This document shows, one piece after another, positions 17,295 to 24,232 of a stretch of DNA of 64,000 bases. The notes under the pieces were generated by a model. That model was given only the letters and a program-made list of their open reading frames with translations, searched no databases and was not told the DNA's origin. A program made the translations under genes and the position numbers. Every line of letters starts with the position of its first letter. The stretch's first letter is position 1. Origin of the DNA: Salinimicrobium sp049680855 (GTDB lineage: Bacteria > Bacteroidota > Bacteroidia > Flavobacteriales > Flavobacteriaceae); assembly GCF_049680855.1 (NCBI RefSeq), contig NZ_JBMPGS010000001.1, positions 248,001 through 312,000 of the forward strand. The letters are read 5' to 3'.

Positions 17295-17314
17295 TTTACT
17301 CTCTTTTTAAATCT

Positions 17315-17710
17315 TTACTTTGCTAATACTCCTTTCTTCGGAATTACAGGAATATCCCCGGCTCTTGATTCAGAAACGCTGTTTTTCTTAAAACTGAATT
17401 TGCGCTCATACATTTTATTTTCTGCGAAAAAGGTCACCAGGTATTCATTATCCAGCTGTAGCACCTCATCCTGAATGAATTCGATCTTAGCAAACGAACG
17501 TGCAGGTAATTTTTTCAGTTTGTGCCGCATGACCGAGGTTTTTTTCTTAGTACTTTCTCCACGGGCTACTATAAGCACCATTTCAATTTCGGTTTCCCGA
17601 TCATTTATGAGGTAGACATTCCATTCATCGGTCCTGAATTCCTCGTTGAATTCTCTTACCGCTGCAACATAGACATTCTCAACTTCGGGTATTTCAATGT
17701 CTTTTTTCAC
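17315..17710 (-). CDS. Conserved hypothetical protein downstream of pheS
   Basis: This 131-residue protein has no signal or membrane segment and I recognise no domain. The middle is predicted to be beta-rich (WNVYLINDRETEIEMVLIVARG), then a basic KKKTSVMRHKLKKLP turn and further strands. It starts with GTG whose G is the last base of the upstream TAG stop (TAGTG), so translation is coupled to the 55-residue membrane protein. It is probably the last gene of the pheS operon. Confidence 0.7.
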   Translation of the reverse strand: MKKDIEIPEVENVYVAAVREFNEEFRTDEWNVYLINDRETEIEMVLIVARGESTKKKTSVMRHKLKKLPARSFAKIEFIQDEVLQLDNEYLVTFFAENKMYERKFSFKKNSVSESRAGDIPVIPKKGVLAK

Positions 17711-17877
17711 TAACGCTCAAGCTTGTTTTTTGCCCACTTGTAGAGGCCATAAAGAATTAATGCCGCGGCCACAAATAGAATTAGACCAATGGTGAATTCA
17801 ATGATTTCTATGGCTACTAAGACAATAATTACTGCAAACGCGATGATTGCAAGGATAACCAGACCTATTGTTTTCAT
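17710..17877 (-). CDS. 55-residue membrane protein between pheS and the hypothetical gene
   Basis: The minus strand encodes a 55-residue protein beginning MKTIGLVILAIIAFAVIIV and ending KWAKNKLER. It consists of two hydrophobic stretches (about residues 3-24 and 28-46) with a basic C-terminus, so it is likely an inner-membrane protein. The ATG overlaps the pheS TGA as ATGA, and the TAG overlaps the next GTG, placing it in a tight operon. I do not recognise the family; the overlaps at both ends support a real gene. Confidence 0.72.
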   Translation of the reverse strand: MKTIGLVILAIIAFAVIIVLVAIEIIEFTIGLILFVAAALILYGLYKWAKNKLER

Positions 17878-18893
17878 ATTGAAGATTTAAATTGTTCAAG
17901 GAATCTCAAATCATTTTCATAGAACATCCTAATGTCGCCAATTTGATAAAGCAGCATTGCAATACGTTCTATTCCCATTCCAAAAGCAAAACCTGAATAC
18001 TCGGCTGGATCTATGTTGCAGTTTTTAAGCACATTCGGGTCTACCATTCCGCAACCCATGATCTCCAGCCATCCCGTTCCTTTTGTGATCCTGTAATCTG
18101 TTTCAGTTTCCAGCCCCCAGTAGATATCCACTTCGGCGCTGGGTTCTGTAAAAGGAAAATAAGACGGGCGTAAACGAATTTTTGACTTTCCGAATAACTG
18201 CTTTGTAAAGTACAACAAAGTTTGCTTCAAATCTGCAAACGATACGGTTTTATCTATATATAAACCTTCCACCTGGTGGAAGATACAATGAGAACGTGCA
18301 GAAATAGCTTCATTCCTGAACACTCTTCCGGGAGAAATCGTACGAATAGGCGGTTTGTTCTCTTCCATGTACCGCACCTGCACAGAGGAGGTGTGAGTTC
18401 TAAGCAATACATCAGGGTTTGTCTGGATAAAGAACGTATCCTGCATATCCCGCGCCGGGTGATATTCCGGTAGGTTTAGAGCGGTAAAGTTATGCCAGTC
18501 GTCTTCTATTTCGGGTCCTTCAGAAACATTAAAACCAATGTTTGAAAAGATCTCGATGATTTGGTTTTTTACAATAGAAATAGGATGCCGCGCACCAATT
18601 TGAACAGGTTCCCCGGGCCTGGAAAGATCACCGTAAACACCTTTTTCTTCAGAGGTGTTTTCCAGCTGCGCTTTAAGTTCGCTCACCTTGTCTTGTGCTG
18701 CATTTTTAAGCCTGTTGACTGCCTGCCCAAAATCTTTCTTCTGCTCATTGGGAACATTTTTAAATTCAGCAAAATACTGATTCAAAATGCCCTTTTTGCC
18801 TAAATATTTTATTCTGAAATTTTCTACTTCCTCCATTGTTTTTGCCTGGAAAGCATCAATTTCAGAAATGTGTGCGTTGATCTTATCTACCAT
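17874..18893 (-). CDS. pheS: Phenylalanyl-tRNA synthetase alpha subunit
   Basis: This 339-residue protein has an N-terminal coiled-coil arm (about residues 1-90) followed by a class II catalytic core. Motif 2 is near ISPGRVFRNEAISARSHCIF, and motif 3 is GFAFGMGIERIAMLLYQIGD close to the C-terminus. It forms the alpha2beta2 enzyme with PheT, which is not in this window. A TAAATTTG promoter box lies 22 bases upstream, and two small genes follow with overlapping stop and start codons. Confidence 0.96.
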   Translation of the reverse strand: MVDKINAHISEIDAFQAKTMEEVENFRIKYLGKKGILNQYFAEFKNVPNEQKKDFGQAVNRLKNAAQDKVSELKAQLENTSEEKGVYGDLSRPGEPVQIGARHPISIVKNQIIEIFSNIGFNVSEGPEIEDDWHNFTALNLPEYHPARDMQDTFFIQTNPDVLLRTHTSSVQVRYMEENKPPIRTISPGRVFRNEAISARSHCIFHQVEGLYIDKTVSFADLKQTLLYFTKQLFGKSKIRLRPSYFPFTEPSAEVDIYWGLETETDYRITKGTGWLEIMGCGMVDPNVLKNCNIDPAEYSGFAFGMGIERIAMLLYQIGDIRMFYENDLRFLEQFKSSI

Positions 18894-18915
18894 AACTCCT
18901 TACTTTCGGAAACAG

Positions 18916-18923
18916 CAAATTTA
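18916..18923 (-). promoter_or_regulatory. -7 promoter box for pheS
   Basis: The minus strand reads TAAATTTG, an exact TAnnTTTG match, 22 bases before the pheS ATG. Confidence 0.5.
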
Positions 18924-18944
18924 AAAAAATAAAGTGGTATATAT

Positions 18945-19664
18945 TCAGAAACCCCGGGCCTTTTCAAGTGCCTGTGGTTGTTCATTTTCAGAAGTAGTAC
19001 CTATGAAAATGTAAGACATTAAAAAGAATACGGCAATACCACCAAACAGGTGCCATAGCCAATGTGTGCCCATGAAAAAGAATTCGGTCTCTACGAACCG
19101 GTCAAACATTCTAAAAAAAATTGCAAAGGAAAAGCTCATTAATGAAGCTCCTATATATTTGGCATTTTTGAAGCCGGTAGCAATCATGTACCACACTAAT
19201 GGTAATAATAAGGCCAACGCCGTAGCAATATAACCCACAGTGTCTTTCGAAAGACCGGGAACAGATAAGCGCCGTACTCCAATAGAAATAAAAGCCACAA
19301 GAACTATAATTGCTATTTTATAAAGCAGCGATTTTTGCAACCTGAAAATGAAATAAATGGAAGCAGCCATACACAATAGGATGATGGGTACCCAGTCAAG
19401 GTACAGCCATACCGGGCTGCTGCGGGTGGCGTGATAGACAGTCCCTCCAATAAATCCAAGAAAAAGCACCGGTATACTAAGTGCTAAAAAATAGTGTTTT
19501 GCAGGCTCTTTGTATACCTTAAATGCAAAGTAAATAATGATGCTCAAAAACACCAGATTGCTAAAGGTGTTGAAAGGTTCTACCGGAAACCTGCTAAGAT
19601 CTGTTTCTGTATACACAGGGCCGCCATCGGCAGCCAGTCTTAAAACCTTTTCGGAGAGCGTCAT
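18945..19664 (-). CDS. Ceramidase-like (CREST superfamily) membrane protein
   Basis: This 239-residue protein has about seven predicted membrane helices. Near the N-terminus it has EPFNTFSNLVFL, then GGTVYHATRSS with H78, D90 in YLDWVP, and HWLWHL with H201 and H205. This EP-N-SN / H / D / HxxxH pattern fits alkaline ceramidases and related CREST hydrolases, where these residues bind zinc. The serine found four residues before the first histidine in human ACER3 is a glycine here. Sphingolipid hydrolysis is plausible because flavobacteria can make sphingolipids, but it is inferred. It directly follows the 118-residue gene. Confidence 0.7.
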   Translation of the reverse strand: MTLSEKVLRLAADGGPVYTETDLSRFPVEPFNTFSNLVFLSIIIYFAFKVYKEPAKHYFLALSIPVLFLGFIGGTVYHATRSSPVWLYLDWVPIILLCMAASIYFIFRLQKSLLYKIAIIVLVAFISIGVRRLSVPGLSKDTVGYIATALALLLPLVWYMIATGFKNAKYIGASLMSFSFAIFFRMFDRFVETEFFFMGTHWLWHLFGGIAVFFLMSYIFIGTTSENEQPQALEKARGF

Positions 19665-20021
19665 TTATGTAATGTACTCGTTCTCCAGAAAATACTGTAC
19701 GATCGCTTCTTTCATAAGCACAGATTGTTCTCCTGCTTTTAGTGCAGGAAGGGGTTCCAGGATTTTATAATGCGGCCAGCCATCATCGTCAAAAAAATCA
19801 AATTCGTAATATCCATAGGGCTCTAAAAGTCGACATATCGCGATATGCATAAGATCAAGTTTATGATCTTTTTTAAACTTCCTGTGCGGCTGTCCCAGTT
19901 CCTGAAGTCCTATAAGATATATAATAGCATCCAGTTCCAGTTTTTCACCATCTGCAAACTGCCCAGATAATTTCTCCTGCACCTGCTCCCAGCGTATTTT
20001 TAATTGTTCATCTCTTGCCAT
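19665..20021 (-). CDS. Conserved hypothetical protein upstream of the ceramidase-like gene
   Basis: This 118-residue soluble protein has a helical N-terminus (MARDEQLKIRWEQVQEKL), a central KFKKDHKLDLMHIAICRLLEPYGYY segment and an acidic-aromatic FDFFDDDGWPHYK loop. I recognise it as a conserved Bacteroidota-type protein without a known function. No base separates it from the ceramidase-like gene. Its promoter box ends four bases before the ATG, suggesting a leaderless or nearly leaderless message. Confidence 0.72.
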   Translation of the reverse strand: MARDEQLKIRWEQVQEKLSGQFADGEKLELDAIIYLIGLQELGQPHRKFKKDHKLDLMHIAICRLLEPYGYYEFDFFDDDGWPHYKILEPLPALKAGEQSVLMKEAIVQYFLENEYIT

Positions 20022-20025
20022 GCCA

Positions 20026-20033
20026 CAAAGATA
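20026..20033 (-). promoter_or_regulatory. -7 promoter box of the minus-strand unit, close to the start codon
   Basis: The minus strand reads TATCTTTG, an exact match, with only four bases between it and the ATG at 20021. Confidence 0.55.
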
Positions 20034-20054
20034 ATTCTAAGTTGGGGATTTTAC

Positions 20055-20062
20055 TATATTTG
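20055..20062 (+). promoter_or_regulatory. -7 promoter box of the cvpA-like gene, close to the start codon
   Basis: TATATTTG matches exactly, with five bases before the ATG at 20068. It diverges from the box at 20026-20033. Confidence 0.55.
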
Positions 20063-20067
20063 GAAAG

Positions 20068-20595
20068 ATGAATACACTGGATATCATTTTAAGTATTTTC
20101 CTCCTCTTAGGGGTAGTTCGCGGCTTCTTCAAAGGATTTTTTGTGGAACTGGCAGGTTTGGTTGCTCTCATCCTGGGAATTTATGGCGCAATTCATTTTT
20201 CCCACAGAATGTATGCGTTTCTTGATCTCTTCATAACCTGGGAAGAAAAATATTTGTCTGTTCTGGCTTTCGCATTAACTTTCATCCTTATAGTTGTGAT
20301 CATCTCTATTATTGGGAAAATCCTCACAAAGATGGCTGGAATGCTGGCTCTTGGAATTGTTAACCGATTCTTTGGCGGCGTCTTTGGACTGCTAAAAATG
20401 GCATTTTTGGCAAGTATTTTCCTGATGTTCCTCAATAGGAGTGAAGCTTTAAAGATTGAGGAGGAAACAAAGGAGGGATCTGTCATTTATCCATCGGTCG
20501 CCCGGCTGGCTCCACTTTTTTTACCTGGTATCATAGAGACCATTAAGGAAGGGCAACTTTTTGAGACTTCTTCCGAAGAAGAGGATTATAAATAA
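20068..20595 (+). CDS. CvpA family membrane protein
   Basis: This 175-residue protein has four predicted membrane helices and the family N-terminus (LDIILSIFLLLGVVRGFFKGFFVELAGL). The fourth region, GMLALGIVNRFFGGVFGLLKMAFLASIFL, also fits. CvpA proteins are linked to colicin V production and envelope stress tolerance in enterobacteria; the molecular function is unclear. It is a single-gene unit, apparently transcribed from just before its start codon. Confidence 0.88.
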   Translation: MNTLDIILSIFLLLGVVRGFFKGFFVELAGLVALILGIYGAIHFSHRMYAFLDLFITWEEKYLSVLAFALTFILIVVIISIIGKILTKMAGMLALGIVNRFFGGVFGLLKMAFLASIFLMFLNRSEALKIEEETKEGSVIYPSVARLAPLFLPGIIETIKEGQLFETSSEEEDYK

Positions 20596-20598
20596 AAA

Positions 20599-20634
20599 AA
20601 TCCGGCAGGAATTACAGGAATTCCACACCGGATT
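20599..20634 (-). terminator. Terminator of the carbonic anhydrase gene
   Basis: AATCCGG (20599-20605) pairs with CCGGATT (20628-20634), and a nested GGAATT/AATTCC stem lies inside. A run of T follows on the minus strand. It lies between the convergent cvpA-like and carbonic anhydrase genes. Confidence 0.75.
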
Positions 20635-20679
20635 ATTAGCTGAAGTAATTCTTTAGCCTTTCACCTAAAGAAAATATAT

Positions 20680-21303
20680 TTATAAAAGGCTTACTTTTCC
20701 GCTGGAGATAGAGTAAACTCCGCCCACAATCTTAATTTCACCTTTTTCTTCCATTTCCTTAAGAATAGGACTTTTTTCCCTGATTCTTTGCATGGTAAGC
20801 TTAACATTATTCTCCACAACACCAGCTACAAAAGAATCATTTTTGGAATTCTTTTCTCCATCTGAATTCGTAGCCTCTACAGCAGGCTTAATATTTGAAA
20901 GCAAATGCGTGATGTTTCCAAGCTCCACATCGTCACATGCCGCTTTAACCGCTCCACAAGCTTCGTGGCCAAGAACAAAAACCAGTTTACTGCCTGCAAC
21001 CTTACAGGAATATTCCATACTTCCAAGAATATCAGTGTTCTCGAAATTTCCTGCAACGCGGGCAACAAAAATATCTCCTACTCCCTGGTCGAACACGGTT
21101 TCTACCGGCACTCTGGAATCTATGCAGCTCAACACCACTGCCTGAGGCCATTGGCCGCCACTGGTTTGATCTATTTGGCTTGCGTAATCTCTTGAGTGCA
21201 TTTTATTTTCGGTAAATCTTTCGTTTCCGGCCATTAAAGCGTCTAATACGTTCCCTGGGGTTAAACTTTCTTGTTTCTCTTTGTTTATAATTTCTTTAAT
21301 CAT
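20680..21303 (-). CDS. Beta-class carbonic anhydrase
   Basis: This 207-residue protein has the zinc and active-site set of beta carbonic anhydrases: C60 and the D62/R64 dyad in LSCIDSRVP, then H113 and C116 in LGHEACGAVK. It interconverts CO2 and bicarbonate in the cytoplasm. There is no signal peptide. It lies 57 bases downstream of the SulP transporter on the same strand, which suggests joint bicarbonate uptake and interconversion. Confidence 0.94.
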   Translation of the reverse strand: MIKEIINKEKQESLTPGNVLDALMAGNERFTENKMHSRDYASQIDQTSGGQWPQAVVLSCIDSRVPVETVFDQGVGDIFVARVAGNFENTDILGSMEYSCKVAGSKLVFVLGHEACGAVKAACDDVELGNITHLLSNIKPAVEATNSDGEKNSKNDSFVAGVVENNVKLTMQRIREKSPILKEMEEKGEIKIVGGVYSISSGKVSLL

Positions 21304-21360
21304 GATGGTTTAATTAAGTTCTAAATTTGTTTCCAAAAAGGCTTTGCAAAAAGGTCAGTT

Positions 21361-22911
21361 TTAAGCCGTCTTCGGCTTCATGAAAAATTGCTGATAACTA
21401 GCTGGATTTTCTACTATACCTCTTTGAGAAATGATCTTTATATTAATGTTCTTTTCCTCTGCTTTAATTTTAAAATCATCCAGGATTTCTATAATATCGT
21501 TGTCAAGATAATGAGTTTTGGTAACATCCATAATAAGATTTGAATTTTCCTTAAGGCTATTCAGCTCCTTAATAATAGCTCCTTTGTTTATAAAAGTAAC
21601 TTCTTCGGCCAGCGTCATCTTCACTGCCTTACTTCCATTTTCCACATCTTCCTTGTGAAGGAAGTAAGAATTTTGGTAACTCTTTATAAGAATCACACAA
21701 ATTCCCACTAACAATCCTAAGCCTATACCTACAAGAAGGTCAGCAAAGACAATACCAGCTACGGTTATAAAAAACGGTGCATACTGCTTCCAACCTGCTT
21801 TGTACATTTGGACGAAAAGTTGTGGTTTGGCCAGTTTATAACCTACAAGGAACAGAACCGCAGCCAGCACAGATAAGGGAATGAAATTAAGTACCGTTGG
21901 AATAATAATCACCGAAATCAACAGTAAAAATCCGTGAATAATAGCCGAAAGTTTGGTTTGCCCTCCAGACTGTATATTTGCAGAACTTCTAACGATCACC
22001 TGAGTAATAGGTAATCCACCAATTAAACCTGATACCAAATTCCCGGTTCCCTGTGCAAACAATTCTCTGTTGGTAGGTGTTGTTCTTCTGTGAGGATCCA
22101 GCTTATCTGTCGCTTCCACACATAACAAGGTTTCTAGACTGGCCACTAGTGCAATTGTAAAAGCGGTGACCCAAATTTCTGTACTACCAATCATGCTGAA
22201 AGAAGGAAAGGTAAACTGGCCTATAAAAGAATCAAAGCTATCTGGTACCGGCACGTTTACCAGGAACTTCTCGCTAATTGCAAACATTTCGGAATCTCTC
22301 GTTAGCAGGTAAAAGATAATTCCTAATACCACAGCCACAAGTGGTCCCTGAACCAATCTAAAGATCTTGTTCTTCTTAGTGAGTACTTTATCCCAAAGAA
22401 TAAGGATTCCCAAACCTATGATTGCAATTATTGTCGCACCCGGACTTATATTACTGAAGGCGTTCCAAAACCCATCCAGAGAATAAATATCTCCCAGATT
22501 CCCGTCGTATCCAAAGAAATGAGGGATCTGTTTTATGATGATGATAATCCCGATCCCGGTTAACATTCCTTTGATCACCGAGGAAGGAAAATAGTAGCCG
22601 ATAATTCCGGCTTTAAGAACTCCAAATAAGATTTGAATGGCACCTGCCAAAACAACTGCCAATAGAAAATCCTGATAACTTCCTAAGCTGGCAATAGCAG
22701 CAAGTACGATAGCAGCAAGTCCGGCGGCCGGCCCACTCACTCCTACACTGGAACCACTAAGGGCTCCCACTACTATACCACCAACAATTCCGGCAATTAA
22801 ACCAGAAAACAATGGGGCCCCACTAGCCAGGGCTATTCCAAGACATAAAGGAAGGGCTACAAAAAATACTACGATACTGGCAGGCAGATCATTTTTAAGA
22901 TTTTTAAACAT
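21361..22911 (-). CDS. SulP family anion transporter with STAS domain
   Basis: From ATG 22911 the protein has 516 residues. It has the SulP start FKNLKNDLPASIVVFFVALP LCLGIALASG, about 10-14 membrane helices and a cytoplasmic STAS domain (about the last 100 residues, with LIMDVTKTHYLDNDIIEIL). SulP proteins carry sulfate, bicarbonate or other anions. The neighbouring carbonic anhydrase makes bicarbonate the favoured substrate, by inference. An upstream in-frame ATG at 22944 would add 11 residues not typical for the family. Confidence 0.88.
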   Translation of the reverse strand: MFKNLKNDLPASIVVFFVALPLCLGIALASGAPLFSGLIAGIVGGIVVGALSGSSVGVSGPAAGLAAIVLAAIASLGSYQDFLLAVVLAGAIQILFGVLKAGIIGYYFPSSVIKGMLTGIGIIIIIKQIPHFFGYDGNLGDIYSLDGFWNAFSNISPGATIIAIIGLGILILWDKVLTKKNKIFRLVQGPLVAVVLGIIFYLLTRDSEMFAISEKFLVNVPVPDSFDSFIGQFTFPSFSMIGSTEIWVTAFTIALVASLETLLCVEATDKLDPHRRTTPTNRELFAQGTGNLVSGLIGGLPITQVIVRSSANIQSGGQTKLSAIIHGFLLLISVIIIPTVLNFIPLSVLAAVLFLVGYKLAKPQLFVQMYKAGWKQYAPFFITVAGIVFADLLVGIGLGLLVGICVILIKSYQNSYFLHKEDVENGSKAVKMTLAEEVTFINKGAIIKELNSLKENSNLIMDVTKTHYLDNDIIEILDDFKIKAEEKNINIKIISQRGIVENPASYQQFFMKPKTA

Positions 22912-23118
22912 ATATAATACTTTAGTACGGTAAAAAGCATACATGCTAATTACCTGATTGAATAATTAAGTTGTAAGAAAAAGGAGAGGAGAGAAGTGAA
23001 TATTTAGCTCCCTCAATCCAGATTTGAAAAGACACGCTGAAACAAGGCCATAAACGATCTTATACACATACAATAGTGCAAAAAACCCTTCTACAGGCAA
23101 TTCTTCAAGCGAAAAGTA

Positions 23119-23409
23119 TTATACAGTTTTAGGCGGAGGTGAAAGTACATCCAGAAAAACCTGGTGCGCGCCCTCTTTGTAAGAGAAGCGGTTGGCTTCC
23201 TGTTGTTGAAGGAACAATATGCTTTCGTAATTTGAATGATGTTCTTCTATGTTGTATTCCACAGAAAGAAGGTTTTTAGAAGAATTTTCCTCCTCATTGG
23301 CCGTAAAGGCAAATGAAACATCCACATCTTCATCTATGCAGGTCACAACAGTAGGACCGGCAACAAATGCCATAAACACAAAGGTTAAGATGTAAGCGAT
23401 TTTCTTCAC
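23119..23409 (-). CDS. Small exported flavobacterial protein ending in SPPPKTV
   Basis: This 96-residue protein has an N-terminal hydrophobic segment (KIAYILTFVFMAFVAGPTVV), then an acidic middle and a C-terminus VFLDVLSPPPKTV. It is probably anchored or secreted to the periplasm. I recall similar small proteins in other flavobacteria but no function. The start is GTG, with a TATTTTTG promoter box five bases upstream, so the message may be leaderless. It lies between batE and the SulP gene, in its own unit. Confidence 0.7.
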   Translation of the reverse strand: MKKIAYILTFVFMAFVAGPTVVTCIDEDVDVSFAFTANEEENSSKNLLSVEYNIEEHHSNYESILFLQQQEANRFSYKEGAHQVFLDVLSPPPKTV

Positions 23410-23414
23410 AGCTG

Positions 23415-23422
23415 CAAAAATA
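23415..23422 (-). promoter_or_regulatory. -7 promoter box for the small exported protein
   Basis: The minus strand reads TATTTTTG, an exact match, with five bases before the GTG start at 23409. Confidence 0.5.
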
Positions 23423-23483
23423 CTATTTAAAAGCTAAATTCAAAATGACCTTCATTAGATAAATGTTAACTCATCATTAAATT

Positions 23484-24230
23484 TTACAATCGCCGGAAAG
23501 TATCTTGCAAAATCCAGCCCTGGTTCCCATTCGCAAGTTCGATCTTGGACCACTGCTGAAAGTCTTCCACTACCTGAACTTTTGTCCCCTCATGCAAAAC
23601 AAAAACTTCAGCTCCACGAACGTTGGGTTCACTTAGAACCTCAGCCTCTTCAGAAAAAATAATTGCATACTCCTGACTTTCTTCAAAACTCTGGCGCGAA
23701 TAACCCATAAAGACTGAACCAATGGCTAAAACAAAAAAGAAAACAGCAGCAATGAAAAATGCCCTTTTAAGAACGGGTTTTGAACTGAAGTAGTAAACCA
23801 GAAAAAATGCTGCAAACAAAACAACAAAAGTAACGGCGGTCCATCCCCAGCCGCTAACGCTAAACAAGGCATACCCTGATTCCATCCAGCCAGAAAACTG
23901 AGATTGCGGAGTTTCTTCAATAGCGTCTATGGCCATATTTTGAGCAAAAACTATATTATTGCGCACGTCTTCATCATTTGGAGCCAGCTGCAGCGCTTTT
24001 TCATAATGATAAATACTGGGCGCAATATGATTTAGTTTGTAATGTGCGTTGGCAAGGTTGTAATGTACCGCCACATCAGTTTTACCATCTTCAAGGATGC
24101 TGTTGTATCTCTCGATCGCCTGTTCATAGTTCCCTTCGGAATAGGCTGTATTTCCTTCTTCAAAAAGGGCAGATTCCTGAGCATTTACAACTACACTAAA
24201 GAAGAACAACAAATAAAAAAGCTTTTTCAT
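23484..24230 (-). CDS. batE: BatE: TPR and SH3-domain membrane protein
   Basis: This 248-residue protein has a signal peptide (cleaved near VNAQ), TPR repeats at about residues 25-95 (EQAIERYNSILEDGKTDVAVHYNLANAHYKL), two membrane helices near 130 and 155, and a C-terminal bacterial SH3 domain (about 185-248, ending NQGWILQDTFRRL). This layout and its place after batD fit BatE of the Bacteroides aerotolerance operon. It probably works in the envelope with the other Bat proteins. Last gene of the operon, two bases after batD. Confidence 0.88.
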   Translation of the reverse strand: MKKLFYLLFFFSVVVNAQESALFEEGNTAYSEGNYEQAIERYNSILEDGKTDVAVHYNLANAHYKLNHIAPSIYHYEKALQLAPNDEDVRNNIVFAQNMAIDAIEETPQSQFSGWMESGYALFSVSGWGWTAVTFVVLFAAFFLVYYFSSKPVLKRAFFIAAVFFFVLAIGSVFMGYSRQSFEESQEYAIIFSEEAEVLSEPNVRGAEVFVLHEGTKVQVVEDFQQWSKIELANGNQGWILQDTFRRL

Positions 24231-24232
24231 AA

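Noticed and set aside
20792..21145. 117-codon plus-strand frame opposite the carbonic anhydrase gene
   Set aside because: The anhydrase has complete zinc and active-site residues on the minus strand. The antisense product resembles nothing known.
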